Shown here piece by piece: positions 27,879 to 35,143 of a DNA stretch of 47,833 nt (the first letter of the stretch is position 1; every line of letters starts with the position of its first letter). Under the pieces are notes generated by a model, which worked only from the letters and a program-made list of their open reading frames with translations, made no database searches and had not been told where the DNA came from. This DNA is from Tenacibaculum sp. Lineage in GTDB: Bacteria; Bacteroidota; Bacteroidia; Flavobacteriales; Flavobacteriaceae. The DNA lies in assembly GCA_018456245.1 (NCBI GenBank), contig JAGYHQ010000001.1, positions 86,860-134,692 of the forward strand. Direction: 5' to 3'. Made by a program: the position numbers and the translations under genes.

Positions 27879-29309
27879 ATGAAAAAATATATATACGCTT
27901 TAGCTATTACAGGTACTGCTTTATTTAGTTCTTGTAATGATGAATTAAATAAAATACCTTATGACTCTATGAGTCAAGAACAAATATTATCTTCTGCAGA
28001 AGGGTTTGATAATGCCACAAGAGGTATTTATGCTGGTTTTGTAGATAACAAGACAGATAATGTTAATGCTTATTATGGAGCATCAATGTATTCTGTTCCT
28101 GATATTTTAACTGATAATGTTATTTTAGACCAAACAGGAAGACAAACTAAAAAAACATTTTGGAATTGGCAATATACAGCAAATAGCACTTTAAATTTAT
28201 ATGGAGATGCTTATAAAATTGTAAGAAAAGCAAATGCCATAATAAATAATATAGGTAATTTACCTTCTGGTGATTTTAAAAATTCAGTTTTAGGAGAGGC
28301 TTTAACTGCTAGAGCCTTAGCTCATTTTGATTTGGCTAGATTTTATGCTAAAATTCCTACTCAATCAACCGATGCTAACTCTTCTTTAGGGGTTGCTTAT
28401 GTAACTGAAGTTAATCCAGGAATGAAACCTAGTAGAAATACTGTAGGTGAAGTTTATACTAAAATAATAGCTGATTTAGTTAAAGCAGAAACTATTATAG
28501 GCGAAGATAATGGAAAAGGGAGATTTAACAAAAATGCCGTTAATGCTCTTTTATCTAGAGTTTATCTTTATATGGGAGAATGGCAAAAATCAGTTGATGC
28601 CGCTGAAAAAGTTACTGGTACAGTAGCGAAAAGAAATAATTTTAAAAGTATTTGGACAGATGATAGTACTGATGGAATTATAAGTGAATTCATAGTAACT
28701 CCTGATGACAGAGCACAAATAGGTAATCAATATTCTCAATCAACTAGTAAAGAAGATATTAAATCTGAATATGTAATTAGTTATGAGTTCTATCAGTTAT
28801 TTAAAGATAATGATATTAGAAAATCTGCTTACATTTATACTAGTAAATTTAGCGGTAGTGATTATAACCATATAGTAAAATACTATGGTAAAAATGGACA
28901 AACTAATGGTAGAGTTAATGCTAAAATTTTAAGAATGGCTGAAGTTATGTTAAACAAAGCGGAAGCCTATGCTGAATTAGGAAATGATGCAAAAGCTTTA
29001 GAAGCTGTTGATGCTGTGAGAAAAGAAAGATATGAAAACTTTAGTTCAAACAATGAATCTGGAGAAGAACTTAAAAAAGTTATTGCTTTAGAAAGACGAT
29101 TAGAGTTTGCATTTGAAGCACAAAGATTCTTTGACTTAAAACGTAAAGGCTTATCTATTAAAAGAGGGAATAAAGGAGATAAAGCTGATGGGACAGGTGA
29201 ACCTGCAGTATTTAAAGAATTAAAGGCTAATGATCATAAATTCCAATTACCTATTCCTTTAGATGCTATAAATTCTAATGGTAATATAAAACAAAATCCA
29301 GGTTACTAA
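27879..29309 (+). CDS. SusD/RagB-family nutrient-binding lipoprotein
   Basis: A 476-aa surface lipoprotein that caps the SusC barrel and binds the ligand. The signal MKKYIYALAITGTALFSSC has its lipobox Cys at 19. The N-terminal half holds TPR-like helices typical of SusD (AYKIVRKANAIINNI, ALTARALAHFDLARFYAK). The C-terminal RagB/SusD domain shows ILRMAEVMLNKAEAYAELG, ALERRLEFAFEAQRFFDLKR and the final LPIPLDAINSNGNIKQNPGY. It pairs with the SusC gene 11 bases upstream and is followed by a strong terminator, so the two form a complete two-gene operon. Confidence 0.94.
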   Translation: MKKYIYALAITGTALFSSCNDELNKIPYDSMSQEQILSSAEGFDNATRGIYAGFVDNKTDNVNAYYGASMYSVPDILTDNVILDQTGRQTKKTFWNWQYTANSTLNLYGDAYKIVRKANAIINNIGNLPSGDFKNSVLGEALTARALAHFDLARFYAKIPTQSTDANSSLGVAYVTEVNPGMKPSRNTVGEVYTKIIADLVKAETIIGEDNGKGRFNKNAVNALLSRVYLYMGEWQKSVDAAEKVTGTVAKRNNFKSIWTDDSTDGIISEFIVTPDDRAQIGNQYSQSTSKEDIKSEYVISYEFYQLFKDNDIRKSAYIYTSKFSGSDYNHIVKYYGKNGQTNGRVNAKILRMAEVMLNKAEAYAELGNDAKALEAVDAVRKERYENFSSNNESGEELKKVIALERRLEFAFEAQRFFDLKRKGLSIKRGNKGDKADGTGEPAVFKELKANDHKFQLPIPLDAINSNGNIKQNPGY

Positions 29310-29322
29310 TTTAAAGTTACCT

Positions 29323-29358
29323 TATAAAAAACCATCTCAAATGAGATGGTTTTTTATA
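29323..29358 (+). terminator. Intrinsic terminator after the SusC/SusD pair
   Basis: A palindrome with stem AAAAAACCATCTCA and its complement around AA, followed by T on the plus strand. It lies 14 bases after the SusD stop. Confidence 0.88.
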
Positions 29359-29456
29359 CACAAAATGCTTGTCCTTAACATCGTAATACAACAACAAATC
29401 ACTAAAATGGAAAAACATATAATAAAAGCATACCCAAAAAGACTACTGGTTATCCT

Positions 29457-29511
29457 TTAAACTTGATAAAGTTTAATTTTTAAAGCTTTAAAAAAACACG
29501 TGTTTTTTTAA
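29457..29511. promoter_or_regulatory. Two palindromes upstream of the first toxin-antitoxin pair
   Basis: TTAAACTT-GATA-AAGTTTAA (29457-29476) is followed by a perfect 24-base palindrome (29488-29511) centred on CACGTG. A half-site-like TACGTGTTTAA recurs at 29521-29531, just before the -7 element. The position upstream of an antitoxin gene suggests an autorepression operator. The A/T-flanked large palindrome could instead be a terminator facing either way. Confidence 0.5.
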
Positions 29512-29541
29512 CACAAATAATACGTGTTTAATAAATTTTAT

Positions 29542-29549
29542 TACCTTTG
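29542..29549 (+). promoter_or_regulatory. Promoter -7 element of the DUF6364/PIN pair
   Basis: TACCTTTG matches TAnnTTTG and lies 20 bases before the antitoxin start codon. No TTG was found at the expected -33 distance; the CACGTG palindromes occupy that region instead. Confidence 0.6.
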
Positions 29550-29569
29550 CAGAAAAAACAATAACATTT

Positions 29570-29818
29570 ATGAATACAAAATTAACTTTAACAATAGAAC
29601 GAGAAGTTATAAATAAAGCTAAAATTTATGCTAAAGAAAAAAAACGAAGTTTGTCTGATATTATTGAAAACTATTTAAAGTTTTTAACAGAAAAAGAATC
29701 AACCAAAGAATTAGAATTAAACTCAACTATTGAATCTTTAAGAGGATCGTTTAAAATGCCTAAAAATTTTAATTATAAAGAAGAATTAAAAAATAGACTA
29801 GAAAAAAAATATTTATGA
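29570..29818 (+). CDS. DUF6364-type antitoxin
   Basis: An 82-aa protein beginning MNTKLTLTIEREVINKAKIY and continuing AKEKKRSLSDIIENYLKFL. It looks like a ribbon-helix-helix DNA-binding start (strand LTLTIE, then two helices), as in DUF6364 antitoxins of PIN-toxin pairs, followed by a charged tail (about 45-82) that would wrap the toxin. Its TGA overlaps the toxin ATG (ATGA at 29815-29818), the usual arrangement for coupled antitoxin-toxin translation. Palindromes upstream are candidate operators. Inferred: it neutralises the toxin and represses the operon. Confidence 0.8.
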   Translation: MNTKLTLTIEREVINKAKIYAKEKKRSLSDIIENYLKFLTEKESTKELELNSTIESLRGSFKMPKNFNYKEELKNRLEKKYL

Positions 29819-30252
29819 AAGAATACATATTAATTGATACAGATGTTCTTCTAGATTTCTTTTTTGATAGAAAACCATTTTCTAACTATGCTACAATAGT
29901 TTTAAATTTATGTAAAGAAGATAAAATAAAAGGTTTTTCTACACCTGTTATAATCGCCAATACTTATTATCTATTAAGAAAAACAGCAAAACATGAAGTG
30001 GTTGTTGATAAGTTAAATCAATTACTTAACATAATTGATATTACAAGTATAAATAAAAATATTGTTTTAAATGCTTTAAACTCTAATTTTAAAGATTTTG
30101 AAGATGCCTTACAAAACTTTTCAGCAATTGAAAATAAAAAAATTAAAATTATTTTAACTAGAAATATTAAAGATTTTAAAAATAGTAAATTAGCTGTACT
30201 AACACCTGAAACATACGTAAAAGGAATAGCTTACCAAGATAATTTCATATAA
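29815..30252 (+). CDS. PIN-domain toxin (PIN_3/VapC-like ribonuclease)
   Basis: A 145-aa protein with the PIN fold. The first acidic cluster is in ILIDTDVLLDFFFDRKPF (Asp8, Asp10), the middle is STPVIIANTYYLLRKTA, and the second acidic cluster is in FKDFEDALQNFSAIEN with the following ILTRNIKDFKNSKLAVLTP. This pattern fits PIN_3-type RNases of Bacteroidetes toxin-antitoxin pairs, expected to cleave RNA with Mg2+ or Mn2+ at the acidic residues. The target is unknown. It is translationally coupled to the DUF6364 antitoxin and ends 3 bases before the convergent Uma2 gene. Confidence 0.85.
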   Translation: MKEYILIDTDVLLDFFFDRKPFSNYATIVLNLCKEDKIKGFSTPVIIANTYYLLRKTAKHEVVVDKLNQLLNIIDITSINKNIVLNALNSNFKDFEDALQNFSAIENKKIKIILTRNIKDFKNSKLAVLTPETYVKGIAYQDNFI

Positions 30253-30254
30253 AT

Positions 30255-30857
30255 TTAAGAGGTTATTCGGTTTTTCTCAAAAATATCATTGGTATGTATC
30301 TTAAAATTTGGAAATAATTTTGACGGAATAAAATCATCAATAATAGGTTTTGAGGTTACGTACATTCCATTATTTAAAGTATAAACTAAAATATTCTCAT
30401 CTAACGGATGTACAACCCAATATTCTTTTACCCCAGCTTCTTCATACAACTCAAATTTATTTTTCATTTCTTTTTTAGAATTTCCTGGAGAAAGAATTTC
30501 TATAACTAAATCAGGAGCCCCTATACAACCCTTATCATCTAATTTACTTTCATCACAAATAATACATATATCAGGTTGAACTACAGTGAATATATCCTCG
30601 TTTTTTTCATTTTTAGTTGCCAGCCTAACATCAAAAGGAGCATGAAATAACTTACAAGATTTATTTTTAAATAATGGCAATAACCCACCAAGTAAATTAA
30701 TTGATATAGATTGATGTTTTACATTTGGAGCAGGAGACATTTTAAATATCTTACCTTTTAAAAGCTCTATTCTTTCTTCAAACTTCCAAAGTAAATAATC
30801 AGCATATGAATAAATCTTATTCAAATCTAATTGGTTTATATCTGTTATTTTATCCAT
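30255..30857 (-). CDS. Uma2-family (DUF820) putative endonuclease
   Basis: A 200-aa protein of the Uma2/DUF820 family with a PD-(D/E)xK nuclease core. Visible are LKGKIFKMSPAPNVKHQSIS near the start, VQPDICIICDESKLDDKGCI with the likely catalytic Asp, GAPDLVIEILSPGNSKKEM with Glu, and EEAGVKEYWVVHPLDENILVY. These proteins are abundant in cyanobacteria and scattered in Bacteroidetes, and their true role is uncertain. It converges with the PIN toxin gene (2-base gap) and diverges from rlmB across 99 bases. Confidence 0.85.
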   Translation of the reverse strand: MDKITDINQLDLNKIYSYADYLLWKFEERIELLKGKIFKMSPAPNVKHQSISINLLGGLLPLFKNKSCKLFHAPFDVRLATKNEKNEDIFTVVQPDICIICDESKLDDKGCIGAPDLVIEILSPGNSKKEMKNKFELYEEAGVKEYWVVHPLDENILVYTLNNGMYVTSKPIIDDFIPSKLFPNFKIHTNDIFEKNRITS

Positions 30858-30877
30858 AAATATTTATTTTGCTGTTT

Positions 30878-30885
30878 CAAAGATA
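30878..30885 (-). promoter_or_regulatory. Promoter -7 element of the Uma2 gene
   Basis: TATCTTTG on the minus strand, 21 bases before the Uma2 start codon. No matching -33 TTG was seen. It faces away from the rlmB promoter about 60 bases off. Confidence 0.55.
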
Positions 30886-30944
30886 CAAAATATTACAAAC
30901 TAAACTTTTAAAAATAAAAAACATACATCTAAAAACATTTTCAA

Positions 30945-30952
30945 TACCTTTG
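30945..30952 (+). promoter_or_regulatory. Promoter -7 element of rlmB (likely leaderless transcript)
   Basis: TACCTTTG ends only 4 bases before the rlmB ATG at 30957. With a transcription start 4-9 bases after the element, the mRNA would begin at or next to the ATG. Confidence 0.6.
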
Positions 30953-30956
30953 CAAT

Positions 30957-31697
30957 ATGCAAAATAACACAACCAATATATTCGGTATTAGAGCAATTAT
31001 TGAAGCAATAGAAAGTGGCTCTACAATTAGTAAAGTATATTTACAAAAAGGTTTACGTGGTGATTTATACTTTGAATTAGATAAATTACTTAAAAAACAC
31101 AAAATTTCAATAAGTGTTGTACCTATTGAAAAGCTTGACAGATTATCAAAACACAATAATCATCAAGGAGCTGTTGCTAAAATATCTCCTGTTGAGTTTT
31201 ATGATATAGAAGCACTTATAGAAAAAGCTTTTGAAGCTACAAAAAAACCTATATTTATATTGCTTGACCAATTATCTGACGTAAGAAATTTTGGTGCAAT
31301 TATACGAACAGCTGAATGTACTGGAGTAAGCGGAATTATTATACAAAAAAGTGGTAGTGCACCCGTTAATGCTGATACCATAAAAACATCTGCTGGTGCT
31401 GCTTTTAAAATTCCTATTTGTAAAGTTGACCATATTAAAGATGCTATATTTCACCTAAAATCATCAGAAGTTAAATTAGTAGCTGCCACAGAAAAAACAG
31501 AGGAATTGGTTTATGATGTAGATTTTAACCAACCTATTGCTATTGTAATGGGAGCCGAAGATAAAGGGGTAAGTACATCAGTACTAAAAATGATGGATTA
31601 TAAAGCAAAACTCCCTTTATTAGGAGATATAGAATCATTAAATGTTTCTGTTGCATGTGGGGCATTTTTATATGAAGCTGTTAGGCAACGTATGTAA
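30957..31697 (+). CDS. rlmB: 23S rRNA (guanosine-2'-O-)-methyltransferase RlmB (TrmH/SpoU family)
   Basis: A 246-aa SPOUT methyltransferase expected to methylate the ribose of G2251 in the 23S P-loop. The N-terminal substrate-binding domain (residues 1-85) starts FGIRAIIEAIESGSTISKVYL. The knot domain has the three SpoU motifs: DVRNFGAIIRTAECTGVSGI, AIVMGAEDKGVSTSVL, and IESLNVSVACGAFLYEAVRQR. It could be another TrmH paralogue acting on tRNA or 16S rRNA, but domain order favours RlmB. It lies between two toxin-antitoxin pairs and has its own promoter almost touching the ATG. Confidence 0.88.
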   Translation: MQNNTTNIFGIRAIIEAIESGSTISKVYLQKGLRGDLYFELDKLLKKHKISISVVPIEKLDRLSKHNNHQGAVAKISPVEFYDIEALIEKAFEATKKPIFILLDQLSDVRNFGAIIRTAECTGVSGIIIQKSGSAPVNADTIKTSAGAAFKIPICKVDHIKDAIFHLKSSEVKLVAATEKTEELVYDVDFNQPIAIVMGAEDKGVSTSVLKMMDYKAKLPLLGDIESLNVSVACGAFLYEAVRQRM

Positions 31698-31710
31698 ATT
31701 ATAAATTTAG

Positions 31711-31718
31711 TATATTTG
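31711..31718 (+). promoter_or_regulatory. Promoter -7 element of the second PIN pair
   Basis: TATATTTG matches the consensus exactly and lies 23 bases before the ATG at 31742. No TTG at the -33 position. Confidence 0.6.
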
Positions 31719-31741
31719 TACTTAATTAAAGTTTGCAAAAA

Positions 31742-31948
31742 ATGTTATTAGTAGAAAGAAATACAAATGAAATAGTTTTTAGATTGCCTGCTGATACAGA
31801 TATTTTTAGTGTACAAAGAGTTTTGGATTATTTTAAATACAAACAAGCAATAAAAAAAAGCAAAGCTACTGAAAAAGATGTTGACAAATTAGCAACAGAA
31901 TCTAAAACTAATTGGTGGAAAGAAAATAAAAATCGTTTTATAAAATAA
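31742..31948 (+). CDS. Putative antitoxin, family not recognised
   Basis: A 68-aa protein. I start it at the ATG at 31742 rather than at an upstream TTG, which lies too close to the predicted transcription start. It begins with a strand-like MLLVERNTNEIVFRLPADTD, then helices (VQRVLDYFKYKQAIKKSKA, EKDVDKLATESKTNWWKENK). Size, basic-acidic mix and coupling to the next gene (stop TAA and ATG share one base at 31948) are those of an antitoxin. No standard antitoxin family is obvious. Role inferred from position only. Confidence 0.65.
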   Translation: MLLVERNTNEIVFRLPADTDIFSVQRVLDYFKYKQAIKKSKATEKDVDKLATESKTNWWKENKNRFIK

Positions 31949-32373
31949 TGATTTTTGTTGTAGATAGTAATATTATTTTTAGTGCATTGCTAAATCCAGA
32001 ATCTTCTGTTGGCGAGGTTCTTTTAGATATTCATAATGAATACGAATTTTATGCTCCTGAATTTTTGATAGATGAAATAGAAAAATATTCTAATAAAATA
32101 AAGAGATACACAAAACTGAGTAACGAAGATTTAAAAATAGTTAAGCATTCTGTTTTTTCTTCTATTAAATTTATATCAGAAAATTTAATCTCACAATCTA
32201 ATTGGAATAAAGCATTTGAATTTGTAAAAGATATTGATGAAAAAGACACCCCATTTATTGCTTTAACACTTGAATTAAAAACAAAACTTTGGACAGGTGA
32301 TAAAAAACTAATTAACGGACTTTTAGAAAAAGAAATTGATATTGCTATTACAACAAATGAACTAAAAAAATAA
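31948..32373 (+). CDS. PIN-domain toxin (PIN_2-like ribonuclease)
   Basis: A 141-aa PIN-fold protein distinct from the one at 29815. Acidic residues are visible in MIFVVDSNIIFSALLNPES (Asp6), FLIDEIEKYSNKI (Glu), and DIDEKDTPFIALTLELKTKLWTGDKKL (Asp cluster). This order resembles PIN_2 proteins, predicted metal-dependent RNases. It is coupled to the 68-aa gene upstream. rarA starts 28 bases downstream, so the toxin transcript may read into it unless a weak terminator exists; none was found. Confidence 0.8.
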   Translation: MIFVVDSNIIFSALLNPESSVGEVLLDIHNEYEFYAPEFLIDEIEKYSNKIKRYTKLSNEDLKIVKHSVFSSIKFISENLISQSNWNKAFEFVKDIDEKDTPFIALTLELKTKLWTGDKKLINGLLEKEIDIAITTNELKK

Positions 32374-32401
32374 TAGAGCTAAAAAACATAATTTTAGTAC
32401 T

Positions 32402-33679
32402 ATGAACTTAAACCAACCTTTAGCAGAACGTATTCGCCCAAAAAAATTAGCTGATTATATTAGTCAACAACATTTAGTGGGGAAAAACGGAATTTTAACC
32501 AACCATATTAAACAAGGAATTATTCCGTCTTTAATTTTATGGGGACCACCAGGGGTTGGAAAAACTACATTAGCTAATATTATTGCAAACGAATCTGAAC
32601 GCCCTTTTTATACTTTAAGTGCTATTAATTCTGGTGTAAAAGATATTCGTGATGTTATTGATAAAGCAAAAAAAGATAGTGGATTATTCACTCAAAAAAA
32701 TCCTATTTTATTTATTGATGAAATCCATAGATTTAGCAAATCACAACAAGATTCTCTTTTACAAGCAGTTGAAAAAGGGTGGGTTACACTAATCGGGGCA
32801 ACTACTGAAAACCCTAGTTTTGAAGTAATATCAGCCCTACTCTCTCGTTGCCAAGTTTATATTTTAAATTCTTTTGATAAAAATGATTTAATATCTTTAT
32901 TAAATAGAGCTATTAAAGAAGATGAAATAATAAATAAAAAAGAAATCATATTAAAAGAAACCGATGCCTTGCTACAAGTTTCAGGTGGAGATGCAAGAAA
33001 ACTCCTTAATATTTTTGAGTTATTAGTAGCATCAGAAAATAAAATTGAAATTACTAACGAACTTGTTTTATCAAAAATTCAAAAAAATACAGCTAAATAT
33101 GATAAAGCAGGAGAACAACATTATGATATAATATCTGCTTTTATAAAATCAATTCGTGGTAGTGACCCTAATGCTACGGTTTATTGGCTAGCAAGAATGA
33201 TTGAAGGTGGCGAAGATGTGAAATTTATTGCCCGTAGAATGATAATTTCTGCCTCTGAAGATATTGGAAATGCAAACCCTAATGCTTTAATTTTAGCAAA
33301 TAGTACTTTTCAAGCTGTTTCTGTCATTGGATTTCCTGAAGCAAGAATTATATTAAGCCAATGTGCTATTTATCTTGCAAATTCACCTAAAAGTAATAGT
33401 AGCTACATAGCAATTGGAGAAGCACAAAATTTAGTAAAAAATACTGGAGACCTATCAGTTCCTTTACATTTAAGAAATGCTCCTACAAAATTGATGAAAG
33501 ATTTAAATTATGGTAAAGATTATAAATATTCACATGATTATGATAATAATTTTATTGAACAAGAATTTTTACCTAATGAAATAACAAACACTAAATTATA
33601 CGAGCCTAGCAATAACGTTCGTGAAAATAATTTTAGAGAAACTTTAAAGAAACGCTGGGGTAAAAAATACGGATATTAA
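32402..33679 (+). CDS. rarA: Replication-associated recombination protein RarA (MgsA-like AAA ATPase)
   Basis: A 425-aa clamp-loader-like ATPase acting at stalled replication forks. Walker A is [14 protein letters not shown], Walker [16 protein letters not shown], sensor 1 [20 protein letters not shown], followed by the C-terminal tetramerisation region with [37 protein letters not shown] and [15 protein letters not shown]. The N-terminus begins directly with [22 protein letters not shown]. It ends overlapping the convergent deacetylase-like gene by 4 bases. Confidence 0.95.
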   Translation: MNLNQPLAERIRPKKLADYISQQHLVGKNGILTNHIKQGIIPSLILWGPPGVGKTTLANIIANESERPFYTLSAINSGVKDIRDVIDKAKKDSGLFTQKNPILFIDEIHRFSKSQQDSLLQAVEKGWVTLIGATTENPSFEVISALLSRCQVYILNSFDKNDLISLLNRAIKEDEIINKKEIILKETDALLQVSGGDARKLLNIFELLVASENKIEITNELVLSKIQKNTAKYDKAGEQHYDIISAFIKSIRGSDPNATVYWLARMIEGGEDVKFIARRMIISASEDIGNANPNALILANSTFQAVSVIGFPEARIILSQCAIYLANSPKSNSSYIAIGEAQNLVKNTGDLSVPLHLRNAPTKLMKDLNYGKDYKYSHDYDNNFIEQEFLPNEITNTKLYEPSNNVRENNFRETLKKRWGKKYGY

Positions 33680-34977
33680 ACTGAAAATTTTAACATTGAA
33701 TTATACACTATATTCCACCCTTTCCAACCTAAATAATTACTTAAACTTTCATTATGAAAAACGGTTATAAACACTCCGTTTACTTTTTTTACTTCATTTT
33801 TTACATCACTTATTTTTCCTAATGATTGTTTTGGGGTTAGTTTTAAATAATCCTTTAAAGTTACGTCAGTTATAGCAAACGGAAATATTTTTAAAGGGGT
33901 TTGTATTTCAAAATCTAAATCATAAAAATAAAAAGGAGTACAAGTACTTGCCCTAAAACCTGCGTGACTTTCATACCCCATTGAATAGTCTTCATTTATT
34001 TCTAAATCAATTAATTTTTGATATGTTTCTGGCAAAGAAAAACGTAAATAATGTTGCCTATTTCTTACTGTTGGAATATTAGTAACAGCCTCTAACCTCT
34101 CCTTTTCTTTTTTCAATAAATTAATATTTTGCATTGTATAATATGATGATTGTAAACCTACTCTTGCATAATCAACCATATCTTTTATCAACAACTTAAA
34201 TTTATTTTTTGATAATGAAATATTAGTATCAAAAGAAGTATAATCTCCCACTAAAAAGAAGAAAATAGTTTTTACATCAAATTCTTTCTTTAAATTAATT
34301 ATTTGCTGATAAGTATCGTAAGGGTCTTTTTTAATATTAAAATGTACTGCAAAACGATTTAACACATTAAAAATCTTAAGTTTTAATAAATCATTTACAA
34401 ATTCTCCTGTTGAACGTATAAAACTCTTATACTTATAAGCAAAAGCGTTATTAACATTTATTGTAGAAATAAACTTGTATTTACGTTGTTTATATTCATA
34501 ATCAGGGAAACGTTCTTTAAGAGCCTCTAATAACTTATATGCCCAAATATCAATTACTGGTTGTTCTAAAAAATTATATTTGTGTGCTAAACTTTGCTCT
34601 GCTGTAAAACGTTGATAATTATCTTTTATATGTGGTAAATATTCTTCATACCTGCTAATTAAATAAAAACTTGCAGAAAAAATATCAAACGGAATAGTTG
34701 ATTTTACTCCTGAAGGGAAAAAACAAGGTACTCTACCCCATTTAGATATAGATATATCAATATTATTAATACCTTGTTCAAATAACAAATCATTACTTTT
34801 TACAAAAAATTCATTCCCTAAAGGAGACTTTGTATAAGATAATTTAGGTCCATTATGGGCAATAAAGTCTTCTACTTTAGTACAAAAATCAATATCTATT
34901 AACAAAATTCTTGTAAAAATATGTTTAAATATATACCTAACTCTTGGTGTTATTTTATGGGTGTAAATTAATATCAT
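33676..34977 (-). CDS. Polysaccharide deacetylase-like protein, possibly catalytically altered
   Basis: A 433-aa protein resembling the Bacteroidetes polysaccharide deacetylase group with an N-terminal DUF7033-type domain. N-terminal part: SKWGRVPCFFPSG, FDIFSASFYLISRYEEYLPH. C-terminal part: KKEKERLEAVTNIPTVRNRQHYLRF, SMGYESHAGFRASTCTPFYF, all typical. In the relatives I recall, the second catalytic motif reads G(I/L)HPSY, with His as a metal ligand; here the equivalent is VGLQSSYY (around 34152-34175), so His appears replaced by Gln. The substrate and whether it is active are unknown. It is divergent from trkA and convergent with rarA. Confidence 0.72.
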   Translation of the reverse strand: MILIYTHKITPRVRYIFKHIFTRILLIDIDFCTKVEDFIAHNGPKLSYTKSPLGNEFFVKSNDLLFEQGINNIDISISKWGRVPCFFPSGVKSTIPFDIFSASFYLISRYEEYLPHIKDNYQRFTAEQSLAHKYNFLEQPVIDIWAYKLLEALKERFPDYEYKQRKYKFISTINVNNAFAYKYKSFIRSTGEFVNDLLKLKIFNVLNRFAVHFNIKKDPYDTYQQIINLKKEFDVKTIFFFLVGDYTSFDTNISLSKNKFKLLIKDMVDYARVGLQSSYYTMQNINLLKKEKERLEAVTNIPTVRNRQHYLRFSLPETYQKLIDLEINEDYSMGYESHAGFRASTCTPFYFYDLDFEIQTPLKIFPFAITDVTLKDYLKLTPKQSLGKISDVKNEVKKVNGVFITVFHNESLSNYLGWKGWNIVYNSMLKFSV

Positions 34978-35107
34978 TATTGTATAAATTTATTACTAAA
35001 AAAGTATTTTATAGGCTATTTATATAGTTTAAAAAATAACTTTTTAAGATATTTAGTAAAGTTATAAAAGTTTTAACATACTAAAAAAAGTATTACAACA
35101 AAAATTG

Positions 35108-35115
35108 TATCTTTG
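35108..35115 (+). promoter_or_regulatory. Promoter -7 element of trkA-trkH
   Basis: TATCTTTG matches the consensus. The transcription start, near 35121, lies downstream of an in-frame ATG at 35105, so it excludes that ATG and supports the trkA start at 35144. Confidence 0.6.
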
Positions 35116-35143
35116 TGCGATATTAATTATTTATATTTCTTAT

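Noticed and set aside
29407..29460. 17-codon mini-frame between the SusD terminator and the antitoxin gene
   Set aside because: Too short, with no conserved pattern and no promoter; likely chance.
29481..29490. TAAAGCTTTA as a separate operator
   Set aside because: A short AT-rich palindrome expected by chance in this composition.
35105..35143. Longer trkA frame starting at the ATG at 35105
   Set aside because: The ATG lies at the -7 promoter element, upstream of the predicted transcription start, and the 13 extra residues do not fit the TrkA N-terminus.
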